From Carettochelys insculpta (lineage: Eukaryota > Chordata > Testudines > Carettochelyidae): a stretch of DNA of 64,000 nt. The notes below the pieces were generated by a model, which searched no databases, was not told the origin of the DNA, and saw only the letters and a program-made list of their open reading frames with translations. This document shows positions 10,651 to 22,113 of the stretch, in pieces; position 1 is the first letter of the stretch; each line of letters begins with the position of its first letter. A program made the position numbers and the translations under genes. The stretch lies in NCBI RefSeq assembly GCF_033958435.1, contig NC_134138.1:79098298-79162297 (forward strand), read 5' to 3'.

Positions 10651-10914
10651 GGAGCGGCTTGCAGCTGCCCCGGAAGAGCTACTGTGCTCTGTGACCTAGT
10701 CCACAGACTTTCCTGGCCTCTTATTTTGAAAGAGGGGGCTTGTGTGTGTGGACGCTCCATATTTCCTTCTGGGGCGGCTCTTTTTGATGTTCTCTGGGGC
10801 TACTTCGATGTTGAGCGTCGACGTTGCCAGCCCTGGAGGACGTGTAGACGGTAATCATTGAAGTAGCCGATTTCAAAGTTCTTACTTCGAAATAGGCTAC
10901 CTCGACGTTGTGTC

Positions 10915-10931
10915 CTAGTGTAGACATAGCC
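10915..10931 (-). repeat. right terminal inverted repeat of element A
   Basis: On the minus strand this reads GGCTATGTCTACACTAG and pairs with the left end. TCA follows at 10932-10934. Confidence 0.85.
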
Positions 10932-11033
10932 TCAGACACATAAAGGTACCTAAAGCCTAGGTTTAGGCTCCACTGCTATCCAGAAAACCCTCATTTAGCT
11001 GGGCCTTTCACTTTAGTCACCTACATTCATCTA

Positions 11034-11418
11034 GGTTGCGCCTACACTCGCATTCCTCTTTGGAAAGAGGCATACAAATGAGGGAAATTGAAAATGCAAA
11101 TGAAGTGCAGATTTATGTATCTGATGCCTCATTTGAATAGTCATCTTTCGAAAGACAAAAAGCAGTGTAGACATGGATCTTTCAAAAGTAAAACCCCTCT
11201 TTGAAAGAACCCTTCTTTCCTTTCTTTTATGGGAAGATGGGTACTTCTGAAGATGGGTTTTACTTTCGAAACAGATGCATCTACACTGCTTTTCTTCTTT
11301 CATAAGAAGAATACCCAAATGAGGTGCCACATATGTAAATCTGCACCTCATTTGCATTGTCAATTTCCCTTATTTGCATGCCTCTTTTGAAAGAGGAATG
11401 CAAGTATAGATGCAGTCC
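11034..11418. mobile_element. palindromic MITE, ATTTGCATG type, copy 1
   Basis: About 100 bp at each end are imperfect inverted repeats: left GGTTGCGCCTACACTCGC, right in reverse GGACTGCATCTATACTTGC, followed in both by CATTCCTCTTT, a GCAT.CAAAT block and a CACCTCATTTG-like block. The middle is also palindromic (TTTCGAAAG motifs). There is no coding capacity. The outer 14 bases resemble the Harbinger terminal repeat, so it may be moved by that transposase. No clean 3-bp duplication is seen. Confidence 0.75.
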
Positions 11419-11419
11419 C

Positions 11420-14070
11420 AGTGTTTAGGCTTCTATTCAAGTTCCCTAACTTTCTGCCTCTGGGCATGTGCCCTGCTCTAACCCCTAAGATTGCCATCTC
11501 CTGCCTAAGTCCCTGCCCAACGCATGAACTGTGAAAGATAGACAAAGGAGCTCTTCTGTCATTAGGAGAGCAGAGTCCATTAAGTATGCTCAGAGTTTAC
11601 TTAATGGGTGCAAACCTATTCAGAATTTGGTTGCTAGAGGCTGACATGTTGGCCTGTGAGTTATAAGTTAAGAGCTGATCAGTGCATTTAAGTGTGAGAG
11701 ACTCAGGTTCAAGTCTCATATCTTTCTTCTCTTCAGGCAGAAGGAGAAGACCATGTTGACAAACTGCTAGGAGTGTGCTCTGACTGCTGAGATCCAGAAC
11801 ATTTTGATGTGGGGCTCCTTTCAACCATTAAAGTGAGAACGTGGAATAACAGAGTAACCAGAATATGTATGGTGGGTACCCTAACCACTAAGTTGTACAG
11901 TCACTCTCACCCAGTGACTAATTGGACAATTATACACACTGGAAAAAAGTTTGAGAGGAACTGTGGAAGCTCTACATCAACGTGTCATTGCTCAGGGCAC
12001 TCAGTGTTGTAGTACACACCTGTTCAAATCCTTTCAGGAGCAGGCAGAAGTGGGGAAGTGAACCTGGGTCTCCAACCTACCAAGTGGGTTTTCCAGCTTG
12101 CACACCCAACTGCTAATAGCAGATATAGAGTGAAGAAGGCACCTAACTGATTCTGCAACAAACAAATTGGATGCCACCTAATTCCAGTTGTAGATTACTA
12201 GCAGAGAAGTACCTCCCCGCAGCCTGGATTTGGGATGTACTTAAGACATGCTCTCTTGTTGACAGATTACTGCCCAGCATGCTGGTTTTTATTAATTACA
12301 TTCTATGGTGCCCTCCTCTCTAAATTCATTAGGTGGGGATGCTAAGCCTCTAATGGTGTTTTTTTGGATTACAGTGTTGCAGGAAATTTCTAGGTACCTA
12401 AAAATTGGGTGTTGCAATACTCAGCATCAGTGGGTTTTTATTTCCCTTTCACCCCGCCTTCCCTTTTAGAAGAACTAATGTTATTTGAAGTGTTTTAACT
12501 TTTACAATATTGGTTATATCAAGATAAAAATCTAGCAGTTATTGCCCAATTAGATCATGCACAGTTAATTTGTTTATGAAAATAGATGAAGCAGCAACAT
12601 CTTTAATAAGCTATTCCCGCTTCTAAAAATATCCATTTGGAGTTTTATAAGCTAGAAGGAGCCAAAAACATATTGGAAGTGAGATGGTTTGCTCTTATAT
12701 ACTGAAAGCTTCTTGTGAGCATGTTTACTAGTCAGAAAACAAATATTAGAGGTTGTCTCCGTCCCAAGTGCAAGATAAGCCGATCAATTTGAGTTTAAGA
12801 TAAACCTGCAGAAGAGCTCTGTAAAGAACAGGCAAGATAAATGGAAAATGAAACCCTCACGAGCACAAGAATAAGCTTCTTGGACCATCCTCAAAACCAC
12901 AAGTCAATACGATTTTTTTTTTAAATTAAGGTTATCTGATTGTATGTGTGTGTGTGGCGATAGTACCAAGTTTTCTTTGTTTTTAATAATTGCCATGTCT
13001 GTTATTTAAATTCAGAAGTGGAAAAAGTGCCCAAAAAGGTGTGTGAGTAAAAGTGCAGCTGCTGTTACTTCTGGATACTTGAGTACAGTCAAGATGTGTG
13101 TTTGTGCATGTGTGTGCACATATGTGTATGTGTGTACTTTTGCTCAATTAATTTACTAAGGGGCCACCAATGGCTTGTACTTAATTACATTCCCTCCACC
13201 CCCAAGCAGCAAAACTTTTACTCAAGCAACTTTTTGGGTACTATTTCCACCTCTGTTTAATGCTACTAGAATTCAGTTAGGAACAGCCATATATTATAAT
13301 GAGTCAGCATTCCCTTTGTTTACATCAAAGGGAAGAATTCAAGTTGTTTCTAAATCAAGAAATACATCTGATTAGATAGTCTGCTGCCATAATTAATAAG
13401 TCTGATTGCGGGGGTAAGAGGAGAGAGAGTGAAAGAACTCTTTGACTAAATCCTGATCCAAGGAAGCCTAGCCTATGAAAAGTGCAGCTCATACTTCTAA
13501 AGGCAGGTGTCAAAAGCTCAGATCCTAAACCCATAGTCAGGCATCCAAATAAGTGTCCCACTTCTGAAAAGTGTTGAACCTCAGTGGGAGATGGTGGGTG
13601 CTTACCACTTTTGAGAATCAGGCCGTTTCATTTAGATTAACAATTATGAGCAAGAGTCTTTTGAAAATGTAGTCTTTATGAGCCTCAGACGAGGCTCTGG
13701 TTGTTGGAAATATTTATCCTCATATGACGTTCACTGAGGAAACCACCACAATTCTTAATTAAGATTATTGTTCTAAAATAAAGTCATGCTATTATTTCAA
13801 TCCAATTGTCTTGGCAGACTAAATGCAGTACTTCCATCATGGTCAGGAAGACAATTTTGTCTTGGGTAGAAATGTACAGATTTCCGAAGATGATAAAATG
13901 AGAATCTAGAAATCAAGTCACTGAATGTAAACAATGTAACTGAAGTTTACCTCCAAGTAAGGTTTCCTTGTAAACCTCTATTTTTTTAATAACCATTACA
14001 ATAACAGATACAGACTTTTTTAGTTTTCAAAAACACAGTGTATGAATTATTACTCATGATACTGTCTATT
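11420..14070. other. AT-rich stretch without a recognisable gene
   Basis: No coding frame or element end is recognised. TG-rich simple sequence lies near 12946-12957 and 13096-13137. Confidence 0.55.
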
Positions 14071-14075
14071 TCCTG

Positions 14076-14651
14076 TCTACACAGCCCCTATTTCAAAATA
14101 CCTATTTTGAAATAGGCACTATTCCTCATACTGACTGCATCTACACCAGTGTCCCTCTTTCAAAGAGGCATGCAAATGAAGGAAATTAAAAATGAAAATG
14201 ATGCACACATTTACATATCTTGCACCTCATTTGCATATTCTTCTTTCAAAAGCAGAAAAGCAGCATAGACACAGCTCTTTTGAAAATAATGCCCCTCTTT
14301 GAAAGAACACTTCTTCCTCAAAAGAAAAATATGGAAGAAGGGTTCTTCCACAGATGGGGACTACTTTCAAAAGAGCTGTGTCTACGCTGCTTTTCTTCTT
14401 TCGAAAGAAGCGCTTTTGAAAGAATATGCAAATGAGGTGCCAGATATGTAAATCGGTGCCTCATTTGCATTTTCTGTTTCCTTGATTTGCATGCCTCTTT
14501 TGAAAGAGGAATGCAAGTGTAGATGTAGCCACAGTGATGTTTATCAATTTCAAAATGAGGTATCCGCTATTTCAAAATTGTGTTGAAATAACTATTGTGT
14601 TGCGTAGACATTCGCATAGCTATTTTGAAATAACTTTGTTGTGTAGCCCTA
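14076..14651. mobile_element. outer MITE split by a second MITE
   Basis: Sequence rich in CTATTTCAAAATA/TATTTTGAAATA flanks the inner MITE on both sides: GTCTACACAGCCCCTATTTC on the left and, in reverse, GGCTACACAAC on the right. This fits one older MITE interrupted by the 14133-14530 insertion. The outer ends are degenerate and approximate. Confidence 0.4.
14133..14530. mobile_element. palindromic MITE, ATTTGCATG type, copy 2
   Basis: This is the same family as 11034-11418. The ends are GACTGCATCTACACCAG and, in reverse, GGCTACATCTACACTTGC. Long arms contain CTCTTTCAAAGAGGCATGC and CACCTCATTTGCATATTC. A second inverted pair around AAGCAGCATAGACACAGCTC lies inside. Confidence 0.75.
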
Positions 14652-14654
14652 CCC

Positions 14655-16045
14655 AGGGAAGAGATTCATTGCATATGGGAATGAATGACTGTACAGAAGA
14701 AGCCCAAATTCCACCTCAGAAGATACCCTTTTTCCCTAGTTAATAAAAAGCTGTATAGCCCCACTTCCTGGGGTACAGGGTTTTATTTAGATTATTAAAA
14801 ATAAGCCAGAAAGGATAAGGGACATCACTGATTTCTTCTATCTCCCAAGCTCACTGTTTCTTTAACAAACAATAACATCAGTAATTTGTAAGAAATAAAT
14901 CCAGGCATAGCAAACTCACCCACCACAACTTTAAAAAAAACAAACAAACGTGTGAGCTCTGTGAATAGCCTACGTACAGAATGGTAGGCTAGCCAGGCCC
15001 ACCTGCCAAAGAAATCCAGTTGTTAACCTCATGCTGACACTAGATAAAATGCTGCTGTAGAGGCTAGAAAAGCAAGTTTTCTTTCCCAAGGCCTTCTTGA
15101 GGAGAAGGTGTTATAAGGGCAAAAGCTTTCCTTTCCTGAATCTTAAAGGACAAAAGAGGCTGCTCACACCCCTTTTGAATAAAATGGACGTAAAGTTTGG
15201 TTTCAGTTTTCTAATTTGTTTGGTAGAAAACATTTTACTCTTCATCTTACTGCATCAATCTTAGCAAAGGCTTTGGAAATGTACTGCAAGCTTCACAGAG
15301 GGCTGTGGTGCCAGGCACACCTATTTATCCATCATGTAAGCAGAAAATAGGCATTGTAGATACAACCTTCTGCCCCAATCTAGCTATTTTTTCTCTTCCT
15401 CAGAAGTGCAAAGGAGCAGCAAGTTGCCCTAAAAAGGTAGCTGAGGATACTCTTTGGCGAAGGAGGTGACACAGTGACGGGGTGTATGTGGTGGGCTGCA
15501 TGACATTCCTCTTGATCTTCCACCAACACCCTCATGGGTGTAATTTTGAACAGCCATAGTTACTCTGGGGACTGTTTCAGCCCTCAATGGCTCAGTTGCA
15601 CACTCCGAGGAGTGACCCTCTGCTCATAGGTTTAAAATATGCAAGTGTGCAGGTGTACATTGGTTAGCCCAATCACATATGCAGTTGGACAATTTGACTG
15701 TGACCCTCAGGCTTATCTTTATGGAAAATGACCCAGTAACATTAATCTAATTTGAGATCAGACATGAATGGCTAGGACGCTCAATTTTCATTCTGTCAGA
15801 AACAGGATTATTCCTAAAGATTTGTTCTATGGGCAGATGTATATATGCATGTGAAACCTATATCAGCTGGAGCTTCATTTGTTTAGGAGGCAGTCCAAAC
15901 TCACACTATCCAAAAATCTGAGTCACTCCAAATACTTGGTCAAAGGTTGCCTTGAGGGGTTCATCTTATAACTCAATTCCTCACTGTAGCTGTCTCATGC
16001 AGTTAACTGTCAGGAAAACTTACTTATTTAACTCATATTAGAACA
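14655..16045. other. stretch without a recognisable gene
   Basis: I recognise no coding frame, RNA gene or element end here. Confidence 0.55.
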
Positions 16046-16309
16046 CAGCATAAGAACATAAGAATGGCCATTACTGGTTCAGACCAAAGATCCATCTAGC
16101 CCAGCATCCTTTCCGCCGACAGCGGCCAGTGCCAGGTGCCCCATAGGGGGTGGACCAAAGACAATGATCAAGTGATTTGTCTCCTGCCATCCATCTCCAG
16201 CCTCTGACAAACAGAGGCCAGGGACACCATTACTACCCCTGGCTAATAGCCTTTTATGGACCTAACCTTCGTGAATTTATCTAGCTCTTCTTTGAACTCT
16301 CTTTTAGTC

Positions 16310-19300
16310 CTAGCCTTCACAGCCTCCTCTGGTAAGTTGTTCCACAGGTTGACCATGCACTGTGTGAAAAAGAATGTATTTTATTAGTTTTAAACCTGCT
16401 ACTCATTAATTTAATTTGGTGTCCCCTAGTTCTTATATTATGGGAACAAGTAAATAACTTTTCTTTATTCACCCTCTCTACACCGGTCATGATTTTATAT
16501 ATCTCTATCATATCCCCCCTCAGTCTCCTCTTTTCTGAATTGAAAAGCCCAAGTCTCTTTAACCTCTCCTCATATGGCATCCACTCAAAACCCCTAATCA
16601 TTTCAGTTGCCCTTTCCTGAACCTTTTCTAATGCCAAAATACCTTTTTTGAGGTGAGGAGATGTAGCCAGACCACCGGCTAACAGGAGACCACATGAATA
16701 CGCAGTATTCAAGATGTGGGCATATCATAGTTTTATAAAGGAGCAGTAAAATATTCTATGTCTTATTTTCTATCTTATGCATTTCAAATGTGCATTACTT
16801 TACACTTATCTACATTAAATTTCATTTCCCATTTTGTTGCCCAAACACTCAGTTTGGTGAGATCTTTTAGAACCTTTCCTGAACCTTTTCTAATGCCAAA
16901 ATACCTTTTTTGAGGTGAGGAGATGTAGCCAGGCCACCAGCTAACAGGAGACCACATGAATACGCAGTATTCAAGATGTGGGCGTATCATAGTTTTATAA
17001 AGGAGCAGTCAAATATTCTATGTCTTATTTTCTATCTTATGCATTTCCAATGTGCATTACTTTACACTTATCTACATTAAATTTCATTTCCCATTTTGTT
17101 GCCCAAACACTCAGTTTGGTGAGATCTTTTTGAAGTTTCTCATAGTCGGCTTTCATCTTGACTGTTTTGAACAGTTCAGCATCATCCGCAAACTTTACCT
17201 CCTCACTACTTACCTCTTTCTCTAGATCATTCATGAATAAGTTGAATAGGATTGGTCCTAGGACTGACCCTTGAGAAACACTACTTCTTACACTTCTCCA
17301 TTCTGAAAATTCACTATTTATTCCTACCCTCTGTTTCGTGTGTTTTAACCAGTTCTCAATCCCTGAAAGTACCTTCCCTCTTATCCCATGACAACCTAAT
17401 TTACACAAGAGCCTTTGGTGGGGGACTTTGCCAAAGGCTTTCTGGAAGTCTAAGTATACTATATCTACTGGATCCCCCTTGTCTTCATGTTTGTCAACCC
17501 CTTCAAAGAATTCTAATAGATTAGTAAGACATGATTTCCCTTTACAGAAACCACGTTGACTTTTGCCCAAGAAATTATGTTCCTCTACATGTCTGACAAT
17601 TTTATTCTTTATTTTTGTTTGGAATAATTTGCCCAGTACTGATGTTAGACTTACGGGTCTGCAATTGCCAGAGTTGCCTCTACAACATGTTTTAAATATT
17701 GGCATTATGTTAGGTGTCTTCCAGTCCTTGGGTACAGAAGCTGATTTAAAGAATAGGTTACAAATCACAGTTCATAATTCCGCAACTTTACATTTGAGTT
17801 CTTTCAGAACGCTTGGGTGAATGCCTTGCGGTCCTGGTAACTTGTTATTGTTAAATTGTTCTATTTGTTCCAAAACCTCCCCTAATGACAGTTCAACTCA
17901 GAACAGTTCCTCAGGTTCATCACCCACAAAGGACAAAGCAGTTTGGGAAGCTCCCTAGCATCCTCAGCCATGAATACTGAAACAAAGAAATAATTTAGGC
18001 TCTCCACAGTTGCTTCATCATCCTTGATTGCTGCTTTTCTATCTTGATTGTCTAGGGGCCCCACTGTGTTTTTTAGCAGGCTTCCTGATTCTAATGTACT
18101 TAAAAAATGTTTCACTATTACTTTTTGAGTTTTTGGCTAGCTGTTCTTCAAAATCTTTTTTGGATTTTCTTATTACTTTTTTACATTTCATTTGGCAGGG
18201 TTTATGTTACTTCCTATTTACATCACTAGGATTGGACTTCCACTTTTTAGAAGATGCCTTTGTATCTTTCACTGCTTCTTTTAGATGGTTGTTAAGCCAT
18301 GATGGCTCTTTTTTAAGTCTCTCACTATGTTTTTTAATTTGAGGTATATATTTAAGTTGGGCCTCTGTTATGATGTCCTTGAAAATTTCCATGCAGCTTG
18401 CAGGGATTTTAATGTAGTCACTGTACTTTTTAATTTCTGTTTAACTAACCTCCTCATTTTTGTGTAATTCCCGTTTTTGAAATTAAATGCCAGAGGGTAG
18501 AACTGCTGAGGTGTACTTCCCACCACAGGAATGTTAAATGTTGTTATGTTATGGTCACTATTCCCTAGCAGTCTTGTAATAGTTACCTCCTGGACCAGAT
18601 CCTGTGCTCCACTCAGTACTAGATCAAGAATTGTCTCTTCCCTGCTGTGTTCCTGTACCAGCTGCTCCTAGGAGCAGTCATTTAAGGCATCAAGAAATGT
18701 TATCTCTGCATCTCATCCTGAGGTGACATGTACACAGTCAATATGGGGATAATTGAAATCCCCTATTTTTACTGAGTTTTTTTAAATTTTGATAGCCTCT
18801 CTAATCTACCTGAGCATTTCAACATCACTATCGCTGTCCTGGTCAGGTTGTCGATAATATATCCCTACTGTTATATTCTTATTAGAGCATGGAATTACTG
18901 TCTAAAGTGATTCTATGGAACATTTTGATTCATTTAAGATTTTTACTTCATTTGATTTTATCTTACCTTTCCCATACAGTGCCACTCTGCCACCCACACA
19001 CCCTATTTGATATCCCGGTATGATTGTGTTCCACTGATTATTCTCATTCCACCAGGTTTCTGTGATGCCAATTATGTCAATCTCCTCCTTTATACAAGGT
19101 ACGCTAGTTCACCCATCTTATTAGTTAGACTTCTAGCATTTGTGTAGAAGCATTTTAAAAAATTGCCACTGTTTATTTGTCTGCCCTTCCCTGATGTACT
19201 AGATTTTTTTTATATGTGAGTGTTTATCTGATCTGGTGTATATTTTATCATCTCCCCTCTTCTCTTTATGACTAAGACCTAGAGAATCTCTACCAATGGA

Positions 19301-19400
19301 CTCTCCTGTAAGAGAAGTCTCTGTCTGATCCACGTACTCCTCCGCACCAATCAGCTTTCCCCCATCTCTTTAAAAACTGCTCTACGATCTGTTAAATGTT
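16310..19400 (-). pseudogene. CR1 ORF2 (endonuclease and reverse transcriptase), decayed
   Basis: The N-terminal endonuclease is visible in pieces, including GDFNYP near 18735-18763 and a later SDHN-like motif before 18550. A reverse transcriptase frame is open for 243 aa (17768-17037), with motif A VYLDFQKAF, motif B-like QGSVLGPILFNLF and the catalytic FADD at 17181-17192. The C-terminal part continues at 16712-16317 ([16 protein letters not shown]). Internal stops separate the pieces, and the tandem duplication at 16611-17134 disrupts the region after FADD. It would have nicked DNA and copied CR1 RNA. Confidence 0.88.
16611..17134. repeat. 262-bp tandem duplication inside CR1
   Basis: The sequence starting CCTTTCCTGAACC at 16611 repeats from 16873 for 262 bp with only a handful of differences. 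It covers the end of the reverse transcriptase domain. The high identity suggests that it arose after the CR1 inserted. Confidence 0.85.
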
Positions 19401-19520
19401 TAATGCCAGCAGTCTGGATCCACCTTGGTTTAGGTGGAGACCATCTTTCCTGTATAGGCTCCCCCTATCCAAAATATATTCTGAGTTCCTAATAAAACTA
19501 AACCCCTCCTCTCTACACCA

Positions 19521-20286
19521 TCATCTAATCCATGCATCGAGACTCTGAAGTTCTGCTTGCCTACCCGGCCCTGCATGTGGAACAGGAAACATTTCTGAGG
19601 ATGCCACCGTAGAGATCCTGGATTTCAGTCTCTTTCCTAGTAGCCTAAATTTGGCCTCCAAGACATCTCTCCTATCCCTCCCTATGTCATTTGTACCTAC
19701 ATGTACCATGACTATTAGCTCCTCCTCAGCACTACATGTAAGTCAATCTAGATGCCTTGAGAGATCCACAATTTGCACCAGGGAGGCAAGTCACCATACG
19801 GTTCTCCCAAACATCATGAACCCAACTATCTATGTTTCTAATGGTCAAATCACCCACTACTAACACTTGCCTCTTCCTAACGACTGACGTTTCCTCTCCC
19901 AGAGAGGTATCCTCAGTGCGAGAGGATACCATAACATCCTTTGGAAGGAGGGTCCCAACTATGGGATGATTTCCCTCTGCTCCCATTGACTGTTCTCTTC
20001 CCCTGAGCCTTTCATCCTCCTTAGCAGCACTGAGGCTGTTGGATTGGAAGTGGGACAGTACTACAATGTCTTGGAAAGCCTCATCAACATATAGTTCTAC
20101 ATCTCTTAACTCCTGCAGTTCAGCCAGCCTGGCCTCCAAAGCCCGAACACTGTCTCTGAGGCTTAGGACCTCCTTGCACAGGGTGCACACATACTCCACC
20201 CACCCACCGAGCAGGTAATCATACATGTTACACTCGATGCAATAAACAGGATAGCCCCCACTCTGATGCTGGGCTTCTGCCTGCAT
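19521..20286 (-). pseudogene. CR1 ORF1 with zinc-finger, coiled coil and SGNH esterase remnant
   Basis: The frame from 20286 to 19732 has paired CxxC motifs (CIEC and CTLC), then a heptad-like helix (LRDSVRALEARLAEL), then an SGNH/GDSL hydrolase start (RKRQVLVVGDLTIRNIDSW). The serine position of GDS reads L here. A later block, VHVGTNDIG (from 19709), is the esterase block III equivalent. CR1 ORF1 proteins of this plan bind RNA. The esterase role is unclear. It is broken between 19732 and 19709. Confidence 0.8.
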
Positions 20287-20299
20287 TTTCTCCTAAGAA

Positions 20300-21794
20300 T
20301 AAATTTGATGATATACGGGGCTTTTATTTAAATATTTGGGATATAGTTTTATAAAATTTTATGCCTAAAAGTGGTTAGAAATAACTAGTTCCCCATCTAA
20401 AAGCCCCTCTCAAAACTCCCTCCTCTTAGTAAATGCCCTGTTCACAAGATGGATTTATTTTGGAATTGAAAAGGGAGAAGTTTGGTTTGTTTTTTCAGTC
20501 AAAATCTCAAAGCTGATGTAGTTAGTTCCAGACTTCTCAAATTTGTTTTCAAAAAGGGAAACTCATTGAAATGGAATAGTTCTGGTTTCAACAGATCTGC
20601 ATTTTCTCATTTTAAACACTGTTCTGTTAATTGACCGTCTTGGTAGAACAATACGTCAACCTTTAAAAATGTATTATATGGTAGTGATATTATGGGTGTA
20701 GGGAAAAAGTCCGTGTCAGGGCGGAGGTGTCCACGGCAGTGGGCACTGTATAATCATTAATGTGATCCAGGGGTGGTCCTCACCTAAAGAACTTAACCCG
20801 AGGTCAGGTCTATGCTAGAAACTTTTGAAGATACAGTAATGCTAGTTATGGGTAAGATAATTTTTAATAACTTTTCTACATCACAAAAAATACCTTTGCT
20901 GTACTTTGTGCTGGATCTATGAAACGTTATTTCATTGGGGGAGGAGGGGAAGGGGACATACTTTATACTGGAAAAAGCACTTTTTGCCAGAATAAAATAC
21001 AGCTGATTGTCAACATTAGGAGGGTGTCTGCCCTATGGAAACTTCACTCTGTCTTCACTAGGAGGGTTATATCAGTATATTTACACTGTCAAATTTTCCA
21101 GTGTAATCTGCAGATCAGATTTAAAATCATCCAGATTTCTTTCTCTCTGCTGTTCAGGAGACATATTTTCCTTAATTTCATGCAGTGGGTTTTGTTCAAT
21201 AATTATAAGGTATGGAGTCCTTTGTTTCTATTTTGTGTGTTCAGGCATTCATTTGATGACTTAGAAGGTCGGGAATTTTATATCAAATGCTATTTGATAG
21301 AAAATGCAGTTTCTGTAAAATAGATGTTTTTCATGCGAAAATTTCAATTTTACTAATAACTTTTAAAAATTAAAAGTCACAAGCTATCTGAATCATGATT
21401 TGTAATACTAAATAAAACTCTTAGTTGTGGGTCACATCAGTGTCAATCTCTGTTTACCTGCACTGCTTTGTCTCACACAGAAGGTGTTCTTTACGTGCAT
21501 CAATTCTTTTCTACAGGCTGGGCTACTTGGTGGGACTAAATGTCCTATGGTGCCCTACAGCCCCCCGGCTGGCTGAGCTGCAGTGCATCATGGGAGTCCC
21601 AGGATCATGATGCATTTTGTGAGATCTACTTTGTTTCTCACAAAAATTTGATATTTTGATTTTCTTCACAATTGAGAACATAAACAAATGTCAAAAACTT
21701 GAATTTCCTATGGCATGGGAATGCTGATATTTCACTTGCTCTGCTGTTTACCTTATTTCTGAGGGTTTGCTAATTCTCCCTGAAATGTTTGAAG
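20300..21794. other. stretch without a recognisable gene
   Basis: An open frame of 134 codons (20919-21323) is AT-rich and carries no domain I recognise. I treat it as chance. The 20790-21090 part may be an old MITE, but no ends pair convincingly. Confidence 0.5.
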
Positions 21795-21796
21795 TA

Positions 21797-22111
21797 CAGG
21801 TTGAACCTCTCTAGTTTGGCACCTTCTCGTCTGGCAACATCCGTAGACCATCATGCTTTTAGTTATCTGGACAGCCACTTATCATATGTGTGGCCAGGTT
21901 TTGCATGGTCCCATAAAGTTTGTTTACAGCTATCAGTCCTGGCTGTCAGTGTTCTGTGTAGTTATTTAGCTCTCATTTATCTCTAAATGTTTTCTAGGAA
22001 CCCAGTAGGCCAAGGAAGTGTTGGTAATGTGCTAGAAAATACTGACCTGCTACGGCTGGGCAAAATCTCTAGCTCAGCACTGGTCAGGTCCCGAGGGTGG
22101 GGTTCAACCTG
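21797..22111. mobile_element. TA-flanked MITE (Tigger/mariner-like), copy 1
   Basis: The 315-bp element has ends CAGGTTGAACC and GGTTCAACCTG, and TA directly outside both (21795-21796 and 22112-22113), as for Tc1/mariner-type targets. There is no coding capacity. A second, more decayed copy lies at 61538-61858. The family assignment is inferred from ends and target only. Confidence 0.7.
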
Positions 22112-22113
22112 TA

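Larger units (their letters stand above)
6974..10931. mobile_element. Harbinger element A, complete and possibly intact
   Basis: This 3,958-bp DNA transposon has 17-bp terminal inverted repeats (6974-6990 and 10915-10931, 16 of 17 matching: GGCTACGTCTACACTAG against GGCTATGTCTACACTAG) and a matching TCA duplication outside. Inside are two convergent genes: a SANT/Myb-like protein on + (7377-8635) and a DDE transposase on - (10558-9149). An AT-rich gap of about 510 bp lies between their stops. Both termini are CpG-rich and packed with TTCGA-containing palindromes. It is the best-preserved Harbinger copy in the window. The other five bodies (B, C, D0, D, E) all carry visible lesions. Confidence 0.93.
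16049..20295 (-). mobile_element. nearly full-length CR1 LINE
   Basis: On the minus strand the order is ORF1 (20286 to about 19520), endonuclease and reverse transcriptase (about 19400-16310), then a 3' untranslated region ending in TTCTTATGTTCTTATG-type octamers near 16049-16065. About 4.2 kb is present, close to the usual CR1 length, so only the 5' untranslated part may be missing. Stops, shifts and a 262-bp tandem duplication make it inactive. CR1 copies itself by target-primed reverse transcription and usually leaves short, 5'-truncated copies, so a long copy is uncommon. Confidence 0.9.

Noticed and set aside
16317..20286. Possible host gene on the minus strand
   Set aside because: All readable domains are those of CR1 ORF1 and ORF2.
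20919..21323. 134-codon open frame on +
   Set aside because: It has AT-rich codon use, no recognisable domain, and a competing open frame at the same place.
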